A stretch of DNA of 64,000 nucleotides from Nonomuraea fuscirosea. Its GTDB lineage: Bacteria > Actinomycetota > Actinomycetes > Streptosporangiales > Streptosporangiaceae. Location of the stretch: assembly GCF_003001935.1 (NCBI RefSeq), contig NZ_PVNG01000013.1:186001-250000 (forward strand). Reading direction: 5' to 3'. The notes beneath the pieces were generated by a model. It ran no database searches. It was not told the origin of the DNA and was given only the letters and a program-made list of their open reading frames with translations. Position numbers and translations under genes: made by a program. This document shows, in pieces, positions 17,306-24,360 of the stretch (its first letter is position 1; the number at the start of each line of letters is the position of its first letter).

Positions 17306-17572
17306 ATGCAGTGCCCTAAGTGCCGCGGAAGCATGCGGACCTATGAGCGCAACGGCGTCCACATCGAGCAGTGCGACAACTGCCGCGGAATCTTCCTCGA
17401 CTACGGCGAGCTCGAGACGCTGACCCGGATGGAGTCGCAGTACCACGCCGCTCCCCCGCCCGCCCCCGGCCCCGGCCCCGGCCCCGCCTGGGGCGCGCCG
17501 CACCACGGAGGCGGCCACTACGGCCACCGCCGCGGTCAGCGCAGCTGGGTGGGCATGCTGTTCTCCACCTGA
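17306..17572 (+). CDS. TFIIB-type zinc-ribbon protein
   Basis: An 88-residue protein whose first half is a zf-TFIIB ribbon: MQCPKCRGSMRTYERNGV carries CPxC, and QCDNCRGIFLDYGELETL carries the second CxxC plus the family's 'GIFLDxGELE' tail. The rest is a Pro/Gly-rich spacer (PAPGPGPGPAW), a His/Gly stretch, and a final hydrophobic GMLFST. Such proteins are common in actinobacteria, and their role is not known. It lies 58 bases after the phosphotransferase and is followed by a terminator-like hairpin. Confidence 0.85.
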   Translation: MQCPKCRGSMRTYERNGVHIEQCDNCRGIFLDYGELETLTRMESQYHAAPPPAPGPGPGPAWGAPHHGGGHYGHRRGQRSWVGMLFST

Positions 17573-17593
17573 TCGGCTCCCTCTGATCGGACA

Positions 17594-17618
17594 GGCCGCG
17601 CACGCGAGGTGCGCGGCC
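17594..17618. terminator. Bidirectional terminator hairpin
   Basis: GGCCGCGCAC (17594-17603), loop GCGAG, GTGCGCGGCC (17609-17618) form ten perfect pairs between two converging genes, the zinc-ribbon gene (+) and the lipoprotein (-). No U-run follows, as is usual for high-GC actinobacteria. Confidence 0.6.
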
Positions 17619-17658
17619 TCCCGGCCGGTGCCCCCGCCGCCGCGCCGCGCTCCGTCGC

Positions 17659-18639
17659 TCAGCCGCCGGGGAAGTCGTCCGGGTCCACGGGCTTGGTGCG
17701 GGCGTTGCCGCCCGTGATCGCGTGCAGCGTGATCCGCCAGTCGTGCCAGCGGATCTGCGTGGCGGTGAACGTGGTCTTGAACTTCACCGTCTTCTCGAAC
17801 CGCTCGAAGCTGCAGTCGCGGGTGAAGGCCTTGGTCTTGCCCTCCCAGTCGGAGCCGTGGGTGAAGTAGATCTTGTAGCTGCCGTCGCGCACGCCTTTGA
17901 CCTTGAACTTCGCCTTCCTGCGCACATAGACGCTGAACGCCTTGCTGCCGCCGCGCACGGCGGTGACCACCGCGTCGCGGCTGCCGCCGTTGTCGATCTC
18001 CAGTGAGCCGCGGCCGTTGAGCGTGCCCTTGCGCAGGAACGAGCCGTTGCCCAGCCGCCTGCTCTTCTTGCCGGCGGCCTTGACGCTGACGATGTCGGCC
18101 GGGTAGTCGCCGGCCTCCTGGAGCGCCTGGCCCGCCTCGTCGAGCGCGGTCAGCTTGTCGTCCATGTCGGTGAACACGGCCGAGGACGTGCACAGGTCGC
18201 GGGCGCCGACCTTGCCCGCGGTGGCGCCGAGCGCGGTGGCGAAGTCACGCAGGCTGCTCACGTACGCCTCGTGCTGGGCGCGCACGGTCTCGGGCGGCGC
18301 GAGCGCGGACAGCGCGTCGGCGGCGCCGCTCAGCGCCTCCTCGGCCCGGCCCACGCGCTTGTCCAGCGCCTTGACGCCGCGCGCCCCCGCCAGTGAGGTG
18401 ATCGCGCCGGACATCGCCTTGTGCCGGGTCTCGAGCTCGCTCTTGTACGCCTCGGGCGTCAGCGCCGCCGGGCTCGGCGCCCCGGCCTCGGTGCCGGCGG
18501 GGGCGGCGCCCTGGCCGCCCGCGACACCCGTGACCCTCGGCTCGCCACCGGTCGGCGACGCCGGGCCCGTGGAGCATGCCCCGACGGTCGTGAGCGTCGC
18601 CAGCGCGAGAACACAGGAGATCAAACGGGGTGTAGCCAC
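17659..18639 (-). CDS. Hypothetical lipoprotein
   Basis: A 326-residue exported lipoprotein. It starts at GTG 18639 with a signal peptide ending at the lipobox TVGAC; the Gly/Ala/Pro-rich linker after the cysteine is typical. Residues ~70-160 are helical (EAYKSELETRHKAMSGAI and similar) and resemble a four-helix bundle. The C-terminal ~120 residues are beta-rich with many Lys (GSFLRKGTLNGRGSLEIDNG...WHDWRITLHAITGG). No enzyme motif is seen. I prefer GTG 18639 to the earlier ATG because a complete promoter (TTGACG, 18 bp, GATAGT) overlaps that ATG and places the transcription start at the GTG, making a leaderless mRNA. Confidence 0.75.
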   Translation of the reverse strand: MATPRLISCVLALATLTTVGACSTGPASPTGGEPRVTGVAGGQGAAPAGTEAGAPSPAALTPEAYKSELETRHKAMSGAITSLAGARGVKALDKRVGRAEEALSGAADALSALAPPETVRAQHEAYVSSLRDFATALGATAGKVGARDLCTSSAVFTDMDDKLTALDEAGQALQEAGDYPADIVSVKAAGKKSRRLGNGSFLRKGTLNGRGSLEIDNGGSRDAVVTAVRGGSKAFSVYVRRKAKFKVKGVRDGSYKIYFTHGSDWEGKTKAFTRDCSFERFEKTVKFKTTFTATQIRWHDWRITLHAITGGNARTKPVDPDDFPGG

Positions 18640-18646
18640 CTGCCAC

Positions 18647-18676
18647 ACTATCGTCGGGTTGATCCCCAACCGTCAA
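18647..18676 (-). promoter_or_regulatory. Promoter of the leaderless lipoprotein gene
   Basis: On the minus strand, -35 TTGACG (18676-18671) and -10 GATAGT (18652-18647) are separated by 18 bp. The start codon begins seven bases after the -10, which gives transcription from the GTG itself. The -35 box directly abuts the stop codon of the ABC-F gene. Confidence 0.65.
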
Positions 18677-20362
18677 TTACGATTCCGCCAGTCCCTCGTC
18701 CCGATCCTGCCTCAGCCGGCGGGTGATCCCCAGCTCCTCCAGGAACGGGAGGTCGTGACTGGCCACGATGAGCGCGCCCCGGTAGGCCGCCAGCGCCTGC
18801 GCGAGCTGCCTGACGCTGGCCATGTCGAGGTTGTTGGTCGGCTCGTCGAGCAGGAGGAGCTGCGGCGGCGGCTCGGCCGACAGCAGGGCGGCCAGCGTGG
18901 CGCGGAAACGCTCGCCTCCCGACAGGGTGCCCGCGGCCCGCTCGGCCCGCTCGCCCCGGAACAGGAAGCGCGCCAGGCGGGCGCGTACCTCGTTCACGGA
19001 GGCGGACGGGGCCATCGCGCGCACGTTGTCCACCACGCTCAGCCGGTCGTCCAGCAGGTCGAGCCGCTGCGGCAGGTAGCGGACCGGCACGTGCGCGCCG
19101 TGCGCGACGATCCGCTTGAGCAGCGTGGTCTTGCCCGAGCCGTTGGGGCCGACCAGCGCGATCCGCTCGGGCCCGCGCACGACCAGCGTCTCCAGAACGG
19201 CCGCCCTGCGGTCACCCGCACCGGCATCCGCGCCGCCACCCGCGTCGGCATCCCTGCCGTCACCCGCACCCTCACCCGCGTCGGCATCCGGGTCGGCATC
19301 CGGGCCTTCGGCGGGAGCGGGACGGGGTTCCAGCGGCAGGGTCAGGACCGTGCGGCCCGCGGGCACCTCCGTCCCCGGGAGCTCGATGCGGATCTCCGCG
19401 TCGTCGCGCACGGCCTGCTCGGCCTCGCTCAGCCGCTCATGGGCCTCCTCCAGCCGCTCCGCGTGCAGCGCGCGCTGCTTGCCCGCGCTCACCTGGGCCT
19501 TGCGCTTGAGCGCGCCGGCCGCCATCTTCGGCACCTTCTTGTTCTCGAACGCCTTCCTGCCGTAACGCCGCCCCCTGTCGATCTTGATCGCGGTCTCGGC
19601 GATCTCGCGCTTCCGGCGGCGGATCTCGCCCTCCGCGGTGCGCACGGAGCGCTCCGCGGCCTGCTGTTCCGCCTCGACCTGCTCCTCATAAGAGGTGAGG
19701 TTGCCCCCGTACATGCGCACGGAGCCCTCGCGCAGCTCGGCGATCTGGTCGACCAGCTCCAGCAGCGCCCGGTCGTGACTGACCACGAGCAGCACCCCCT
19801 GCCAGGCGGAGACGGCGTCGTAGAGGCGGCGCCGCGCGTCCAGGTCGAGGTTGTTGGTGGGCTCGTCGAGCAGCAGCACGTCGGGCCGCTTCAGCAGCCG
19901 CGCGGCCAGCGCGACCATGACGGTCTCGCCGCCGGACAGCGTGCCGACCGTGCGGTCCAGCCCGACGTGGGGCAGGCCGAGCCGGTCCAGCTCGGCCCTG
20001 GCGCGCTCCTCGACGTCCCAGTCGTCGCCGACGGCGGCGAAGTTCTCCTCCGCCGCGTCGCCGGTCTCGATGGCGTGCAGGGCCGCCCGGGTGCGGCTGA
20101 TCTCCAGCAGGTCCGACACCGTACGGGTGGCGCCGAGCGGGAGGTTCTGCGGCAGGTAGCCGGCGACTCCCTGGACGGACACCGACCCGGAGGCCGGGGT
20201 GAGTTCCCCGGCGATCAGTCTGAGCAGGGTCGACTTGCCCGACCCGTTCAGCCCGATGAGCCCGGTGCGGCCCGCGGGGAACGCGGCGTCGAGCCTGTTG
20301 AGCACGGTGGTGCCGTCCGGCCAGGCGAAGGAGACCTGATCGACGACGATGGACATAGACAT
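18677..20362 (-). CDS. ABC-F family ATPase (ribosome-protection/translation factor type)
   Basis: A 561-residue protein with two ABC domains and no membrane part. The first domain has LIGLNGSGKSTLLRLIAGE, LSGGETVMVALAARLL and VLLLDEPTNNLDLDARR; the second has LVGPNGSGKTTLLKRIV, LSGGERFRATLAALL and LLLLDEPTNNLDMAS. A coiled, Arg/Lys-rich interdomain linker (PtIM) lies near the middle, after which comes an Asp/Ala/Gly repeat insertion (around bases 19205-19310). ABC-F proteins act at the ribosomal E site as translation factors or antibiotic protectors. Domain order, size and the long leader with an upstream ORF suit the resistance type, but this is not proven. Start codons at 20362 and 20356 are both possible. 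Confidence 0.88.
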   Translation of the reverse strand: MSMSIVVDQVSFAWPDGTTVLNRLDAAFPAGRTGLIGLNGSGKSTLLRLIAGELTPASGSVSVQGVAGYLPQNLPLGATRTVSDLLEISRTRAALHAIETGDAAEENFAAVGDDWDVEERARAELDRLGLPHVGLDRTVGTLSGGETVMVALAARLLKRPDVLLLDEPTNNLDLDARRRLYDAVSAWQGVLLVVSHDRALLELVDQIAELREGSVRMYGGNLTSYEEQVEAEQQAAERSVRTAEGEIRRRKREIAETAIKIDRGRRYGRKAFENKKVPKMAAGALKRKAQVSAGKQRALHAERLEEAHERLSEAEQAVRDDAEIRIELPGTEVPAGRTVLTLPLEPRPAPAEGPDADPDADAGEGAGDGRDADAGGGADAGAGDRRAAVLETLVVRGPERIALVGPNGSGKTTLLKRIVAHGAHVPVRYLPQRLDLLDDRLSVVDNVRAMAPSASVNEVRARLARFLFRGERAERAAGTLSGGERFRATLAALLSAEPPPQLLLLDEPTNNLDMASVRQLAQALAAYRGALIVASHDLPFLEELGITRRLRQDRDEGLAES

Positions 20363-20375
20363 AAGGCGATTCCCA

Positions 20376-20501
20376 TCACAAAAGTCGAAATTTCGTGACT
20401 TGGCGGGAAACACCGCAGACGCACGCGACACCAGGGAGCCGGAACAGGCCGGCGGGACGACGGAGAAGATCCGCGAGAGGTCCAGGAGTGTACGCGCGCA
20501 T
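20376..20501 (-). CDS. Upstream ORF (41 codons) in the ABC-F leader
   Basis: Inside the ~220-nt leader of the ABC-F gene a 41-codon frame starts at ATG 20501, beginning MRAYTPGPLADLLRRPAG and ending SRQVTKFRLL. Its stop (20378-20376) lies 13 bases before the ABC-F start. Ribosome-protection ABC-F genes of Firmicutes are commonly controlled by drug-stalled translation of such leader ORFs. There is no strong ribosome site before it, so translation is uncertain. The frame spans a CGAAATTTCG palindrome at 20386-20395. Confidence 0.35.
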   Translation of the reverse strand: MRAYTPGPLADLLRRPAGLFRLPGVACVCGVSRQVTKFRLL

Positions 20502-20587
20502 GCCCACGACAGGGCGGAACGGCGCGGTGCCCGCGACCTCAGATCCTCACGTCGGCTGCCCCCACGGCTCGGCGATAAGACGGCAGC

Positions 20588-20617
20588 AGCCTATGCGACC
20601 TCCCGATCACCTGGCAA
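20588..20617 (-). promoter_or_regulatory. Promoter of the ABC-F gene
   Basis: On the minus strand, TTGCCA (20617-20612), 18 bp and TAGGCT (20593-20588) make a good housekeeping promoter. Transcription would start near 20581, leaving an unusually long leader of about 220 nt before the ABC-F start at 20362. Confidence 0.55.
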
Positions 20618-20642
20618 CCGGCCCGTCCGTGAGCGCGACCCA

Positions 20643-20672
20643 TCGACTGGGACGCCGCCGTGGTCCTAGAGT
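20643..20672 (+). promoter_or_regulatory. Promoter of the acyl-CoA ligase gene
   Basis: TCGACT (20643-20648), 18 bp and TAGAGT (20667-20672) on the plus strand precede the ligase. A GGAGG seven bases upstream of the ATG at 20700 provides the ribosome site. It is divergent from the ABC-F promoter, with less than 30 bp between the two -35 boxes. Confidence 0.4.
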
Positions 20673-20699
20673 CGGGGCCAACACCCCTGGAGGTCAGGC

Positions 20700-22466
20700 A
20701 TGTCGAGCATTCCCTCCCTGCTCCGCGACCGGATCGCGGCGACCCCCGACGCCGAGGCGTACCGTGTGCCAGAAGGCGACGGGTGGACCTCGCTGACCTG
20801 GCGGGAGGTGGACGAGCGCGTACGCGGTCTGGCGCTGGGCCTGGCCGAGCTGGGCGCGGGCCCGGGCGCCCGCGTGTCGATCCTGTGCTCCACCCGCCTC
20901 GAATGGATCCTCTGCGACCTGGCGGTCCTGGCGACCGGTGCGGCCACGACCACGATCTACCCGTCCAACACCGCCGCCGAGTCCGCCTTCGTCATCACCG
21001 ACTCCGGCAGCACCCTGGTCATCGCCGAGAACGACGACCAGGTCGCCAAGCTCGAATCGGTGCGCAAGGAGCTCCCCGACGTCACCCACGTGATCGTCGT
21101 CGACGGCTCGCCGAGTGACGACGGCTGGGTGATCACGCTCGACTCGGTGAGCCGCGCCCCGGCCGCGGGCGGGCGCGACTACGACGCGATGGTGGACGCC
21201 ATCGCCCAGGACGACCTGGCCACGCTGATCTACACCTCGGGCACCACCGGGCGGCCCAAGGGCGTCGAGCTGACCCACGACAACTGGCTCTACACCGGCC
21301 AGGCGGTGCGCGAGCTCGACCTGATCTCCCCCGACGACCTGCACTTCCTGTGGCTGCCGCTGTCGCACTCGTTCGGCAAGCTGCTGGAGGTCGTGATGAT
21401 CGACCTCGGCGTGCCCACCGTGATCGACGGCCGCCTCGACAAGATCGCGGAGAACCTCGGCGTGGTGCGGCCGACGCTCATGGCCGCCGCGCCGCGCATC
21501 TTCGAGAAGATCCACAACACGGTCGTGGCGAACATGCACCGCGAAGGCGGCCTCAAGCTGCGCATCTTCACCTGGGCCCGCAGGACGGGGCTGCGGGTCA
21601 GCCGGGCCCGCCAGCGCGGCGCCGAGCTGCCGATCACCATGCGCGCCGAGTACGCCCTGGCCGACCGCCTGGTCTTCGCCAAGCTGCGCGAGCGCTTCGG
21701 CGGCCGGATCCGCCTGTTCATCTCCGGCGCCGCCCCGCTGTCGCAGGACATCGCCGAGTTCTTCGACGCGGCGGGCCTGACCATCTACGAGGGGTACGGC
21801 CTGACGGAGTCGTCGGCGGGCAGCTTCCTCAACCGCCCGGAGTCGGTACAGTTCGGCACGGTCGGCCCGCCGTTCCCCGGCACCGAGGTGCGCATCGCCG
21901 ACGACGGGGAGATCCTGATCGGCGGGCGCGGCATCATGCGCGGCTACCACGGGCTGCCCGAGGAGACGGCCGCCGCGCTGCGGGACGGCTGGCTGCACAC
22001 GGGCGACATCGGCGAGATCGACGAGGCCGGGCGGCTGCGCATCACCGACCGCAAGAAGGAGCTGATCAAGACCTCGGGCGGGAAATACGTCGCGCCGACG
22101 TACCTGGAGGGCCGGATCAAGGCGGCCTGCCCGTACGTGTCGCACGTGTTCGTCCACGGCGACCGGCGCAACTACGTCACGGCGCTGGTCACGCTCGACA
22201 TGGACGTGGCCGGGCCGTGGGCGCGGGCCGAGTCGCTGCCGGACGACCCGGAGCAGCTGCGCGAGCATCCGCGCATGCGCGAGGAGGTGCAGAAGGCGAT
22301 CGACCAGGTCAACGCGGGCGAGGCCAGCTACGCCACGGTCAAGAAGTTCGCGATCCTGGCGGCCGACTTCGCGGTGGAGACGGGCGAGCTGACACCCAGC
22401 CTCAAGATCAAGCGCAAGGCCGTCGAGGAGCGGAACGCGGAGGTGCTCGACTCCTTCTACACCTGA
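20700..22466 (+). CDS. Long-chain acyl-CoA synthetase (AMP-forming)
   Basis: A 588-residue ANL-superfamily ligase of the FadD15/long-chain type, activating fatty acids to acyl-AMP and then acyl-CoA. Motifs: LIYTSGTTGRPKGVELTH (P-loop, A3), YEGYGLTESSAGSF (A5), GWLHTGDIGEIDEAGRL (A7), RITDRKKELIKTSGGKYVAP (A8 and the hinge), and LTPSLKIKRKAV at the C-terminus with the catalytic lysine. It is cytoplasmic or membrane-peripheral. It sits alone behind its own promoter, divergent from the ABC-F gene. Its last 33 bases are duplicated immediately after the stop. Confidence 0.93.
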   Translation: MSSIPSLLRDRIAATPDAEAYRVPEGDGWTSLTWREVDERVRGLALGLAELGAGPGARVSILCSTRLEWILCDLAVLATGAATTTIYPSNTAAESAFVITDSGSTLVIAENDDQVAKLESVRKELPDVTHVIVVDGSPSDDGWVITLDSVSRAPAAGGRDYDAMVDAIAQDDLATLIYTSGTTGRPKGVELTHDNWLYTGQAVRELDLISPDDLHFLWLPLSHSFGKLLEVVMIDLGVPTVIDGRLDKIAENLGVVRPTLMAAAPRIFEKIHNTVVANMHREGGLKLRIFTWARRTGLRVSRARQRGAELPITMRAEYALADRLVFAKLRERFGGRIRLFISGAAPLSQDIAEFFDAAGLTIYEGYGLTESSAGSFLNRPESVQFGTVGPPFPGTEVRIADDGEILIGGRGIMRGYHGLPEETAAALRDGWLHTGDIGEIDEAGRLRITDRKKELIKTSGGKYVAPTYLEGRIKAACPYVSHVFVHGDRRNYVTALVTLDMDVAGPWARAESLPDDPEQLREHPRMREEVQKAIDQVNAGEASYATVKKFAILAADFAVETGELTPSLKIKRKAVEERNAEVLDSFYT

Positions 22467-22506
22467 CCGGGCGTGAGGTGCTCGACTGTTCTACACCTGA
22501 CCGGGC
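22440..22506 (+). repeat. Tandem duplication of the acyl-CoA ligase 3' end
   Basis: Copy 1 (22440-22472) ends the ligase gene and includes its stop codon. Copy 2 (22475-22506) is nearly identical apart from a CTCC/CTG change that deletes one base and shifts the frame. The unit begins GAGGTGCTCGACT and ends CCTGACCGGGC; the period is 35 bp. It is a recent slippage or recombination duplication lying outside the coding region. Confidence 0.85.
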
Positions 22507-22617
22507 ACGGACGCCGGGCGGCCGCGAGCACCGCCCGGCTCCTCCCCCGCTCGCTGCCCGGATCCGCGGCTCGGACGCGCGGACCGGATCCGCTGCCCGA
22601 TCCGTGGCCCGGGCGGG

Positions 22618-23691
22618 TCAGAGGATCTTCTTGGCCCCGGGCAGCGAGCGCACCAGGTAGGCCAGCGACCAGCACAGCGGCAGCGCGAGCGCGAGCATGA
22701 TGACGAACTTCACGATCGCGACGGCGTCCAGCCAGCGCAGGCCCCAGCCCAGCCCGACCAGCACCAGCGGGTGGATGATGTAGACGGTGAAGGCGTGCCG
22801 CGACAGGAATCTGCCGCGCGGTCCCTGCTCGCCGAAGCGCTCCCTGAACAGCACCGTCAGGCCGATGATCATGCTGACCGCGAAGGCCGACTCCCAGAGC
22901 GTCATCAGGGCCGAGGACAGCGCGCCGGTGGTCGTCAGCGCCGCCGGCACCAGCACCACGCTCACCACGCCGGCGGCGACGAGCCCGGCCCGGCCCGCCC
23001 GCACGGGCAGCGTCTCGAACCAGCCGCGGCGGTAGGCGACGCAGCCGAGCACGAACATGGCGGCGTACTGCGGCAGGTACTGCGGCGACGGCAGGCCGAG
23101 CACCGGCACGTACGTCCCGGTGGGCACCGGTATGCGCCACAGGAAGGTGACGGCCGCGAGCCCGAGCACGAAGGCCACGACCCAGGACAGCCGCAGCGGG
23201 ACGACGCGCGCCTCCATCGGCTGCCGCCGGCTCCGCCACGCCGCGTAGACCAGCACGAACCCGATCAGCACCTCGACGAACCACATGGGCCCCGGGTCCC
23301 ACGTGCGCAGGTAGTACTCCGCGTACGACATCCCGTCGGCCTCGGCGTACCCGGCGGCGTTCAGCAGCGGGCGCAGCAGCAGGACGAAGACGAGCAGCGG
23401 GACGCCCAGCCGCAGCAGCCGGTCGCGCACGAAGGCGCCGCCGCTCTTGCGGTCGCGCGAGCCGGGGGTGAAGTAGCCGGAGACGAGGAAGAAGAACCCC
23501 ATGAAGAACGCCTGGTTGAACATCACCAGCAGGTCGAGCAGGAGGCCGCTGGGGTCCTTGGCGGGCTCGACGTAGTACCAGAGGGGGAGGTTGCCGTACG
23601 TGATCGCGACGTGGTGCGTGACCACCAGCGCGGTCAGCACGATCCTGAGGTTGTCGACGGCGTAGAGCCTGGTCGTGGTCTCCGCCTTCAT
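22618..23691 (-). CDS. Acyltransferase-3 family membrane protein
   Basis: A 357-residue integral membrane O-acyltransferase (OafA/YrhL/glucan-biosynthesis type). It opens with LYAVDNLRIVLTALVVTHH, where the R/H pair of the family's first helix is present, and includes FFMGFFFLVSGYFTPGS and VRDRLLRLGVPLLVF after helix 2, the RxxRLxxP pattern. About ten transmembrane helices are predicted, and the tail ends in basic residues. It transfers acyl groups to sugars or other exported molecules; the substrate is unknown. ATG 23691 overlaps the TetR stop (ATGA), so it is translationally coupled to, and probably controlled by, that regulator. Confidence 0.85.
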   Translation of the reverse strand: MKAETTTRLYAVDNLRIVLTALVVTHHVAITYGNLPLWYYVEPAKDPSGLLLDLLVMFNQAFFMGFFFLVSGYFTPGSRDRKSGGAFVRDRLLRLGVPLLVFVLLLRPLLNAAGYAEADGMSYAEYYLRTWDPGPMWFVEVLIGFVLVYAAWRSRRQPMEARVVPLRLSWVVAFVLGLAAVTFLWRIPVPTGTYVPVLGLPSPQYLPQYAAMFVLGCVAYRRGWFETLPVRAGRAGLVAAGVVSVVLVPAALTTTGALSSALMTLWESAFAVSMIIGLTVLFRERFGEQGPRGRFLSRHAFTVYIIHPLVLVGLGWGLRWLDAVAIVKFVIMLALALPLCWSLAYLVRSLPGAKKIL

Positions 23692-24308
23692 GCGCGGCAT
23701 GCCCTTTCGATGAGGTCGGCGAGCTCGCGCGCGTGTGCGGCGAGGTCGTGATCGGGGTTGGCGACCCAGTAGGCGAACATGGTGTCGACGGCGGCCTGGT
23801 GGGTGACGGCCATGACGCGGGTGTCGAACGGCCTGAACTCGCCGGCGGCCTGGCCGAGCCGGTAGAGGTGCTCCAGCATCCGGTAGAGCTCCTCGTTGCC
23901 GTTGATCCCGAAGCGGGGCGATCCGTCGGCGGTCCTGAGGTTGTTGAAGATCTCCCCCAGCGCCTTGATCTGGTCGCGGTGGCCGCGCATGTGCTCGGCG
24001 ACCGCCAGGATGTGCGTCCTGACCAGCTCGGTCGCCGTGCTCAGCCCCTCCATCCGCGCCGCCACGTGCTCGGCCGCGCCCTCGTACGAATGCCGCACCA
24101 CCTCCTCCATCAGCTCGTCCTTGCCGGCGAAGTGGTAGGAGATGACGCCCTTGCTGACGCCGGCGTGCTCGGCGATCCGGGCGAGCGACGCCTTGGCGAA
24201 CCCCGCCTCCGCGATGACGGCGACGGCGGAGCCCACGATCTGCGCGCGCCTGGCCTCCTCGATGAAGGACCGCGGCTTCTGGCCGAACGGTTCATTTTCT
24301 GACCGCAT
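23688..24308 (-). CDS. TetR/AcrR family transcriptional regulator
   Basis: A 206-residue repressor. The N-terminal helix-turn-helix is typical: RRAQIVGSAVAVIAEAGFAK, then LARIAEHAGVSKGVISYHFAGK, in which the recognition helix contains SKGVISYHF. The C-terminal ligand domain includes LGEIFNNLRTADGSPRF. It starts at ATG 24308, six bases after a -10-like TAGATT, so it is probably leaderless. The acyltransferase overlaps its stop, making that membrane protein the most likely target. The ligand is unknown. Confidence 0.9.
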   Translation of the reverse strand: MRSENEPFGQKPRSFIEEARRAQIVGSAVAVIAEAGFAKASLARIAEHAGVSKGVISYHFAGKDELMEEVVRHSYEGAAEHVAARMEGLSTATELVRTHILAVAEHMRGHRDQIKALGEIFNNLRTADGSPRFGINGNEELYRMLEHLYRLGQAAGEFRPFDTRVMAVTHQAAVDTMFAYWVANPDHDLAAHARELADLIERACRA

Positions 24309-24360
24309 GGCCAAAATCTAGCACACACGGATGAATCGCCCTTTTTACGGCTTCGGTGGG

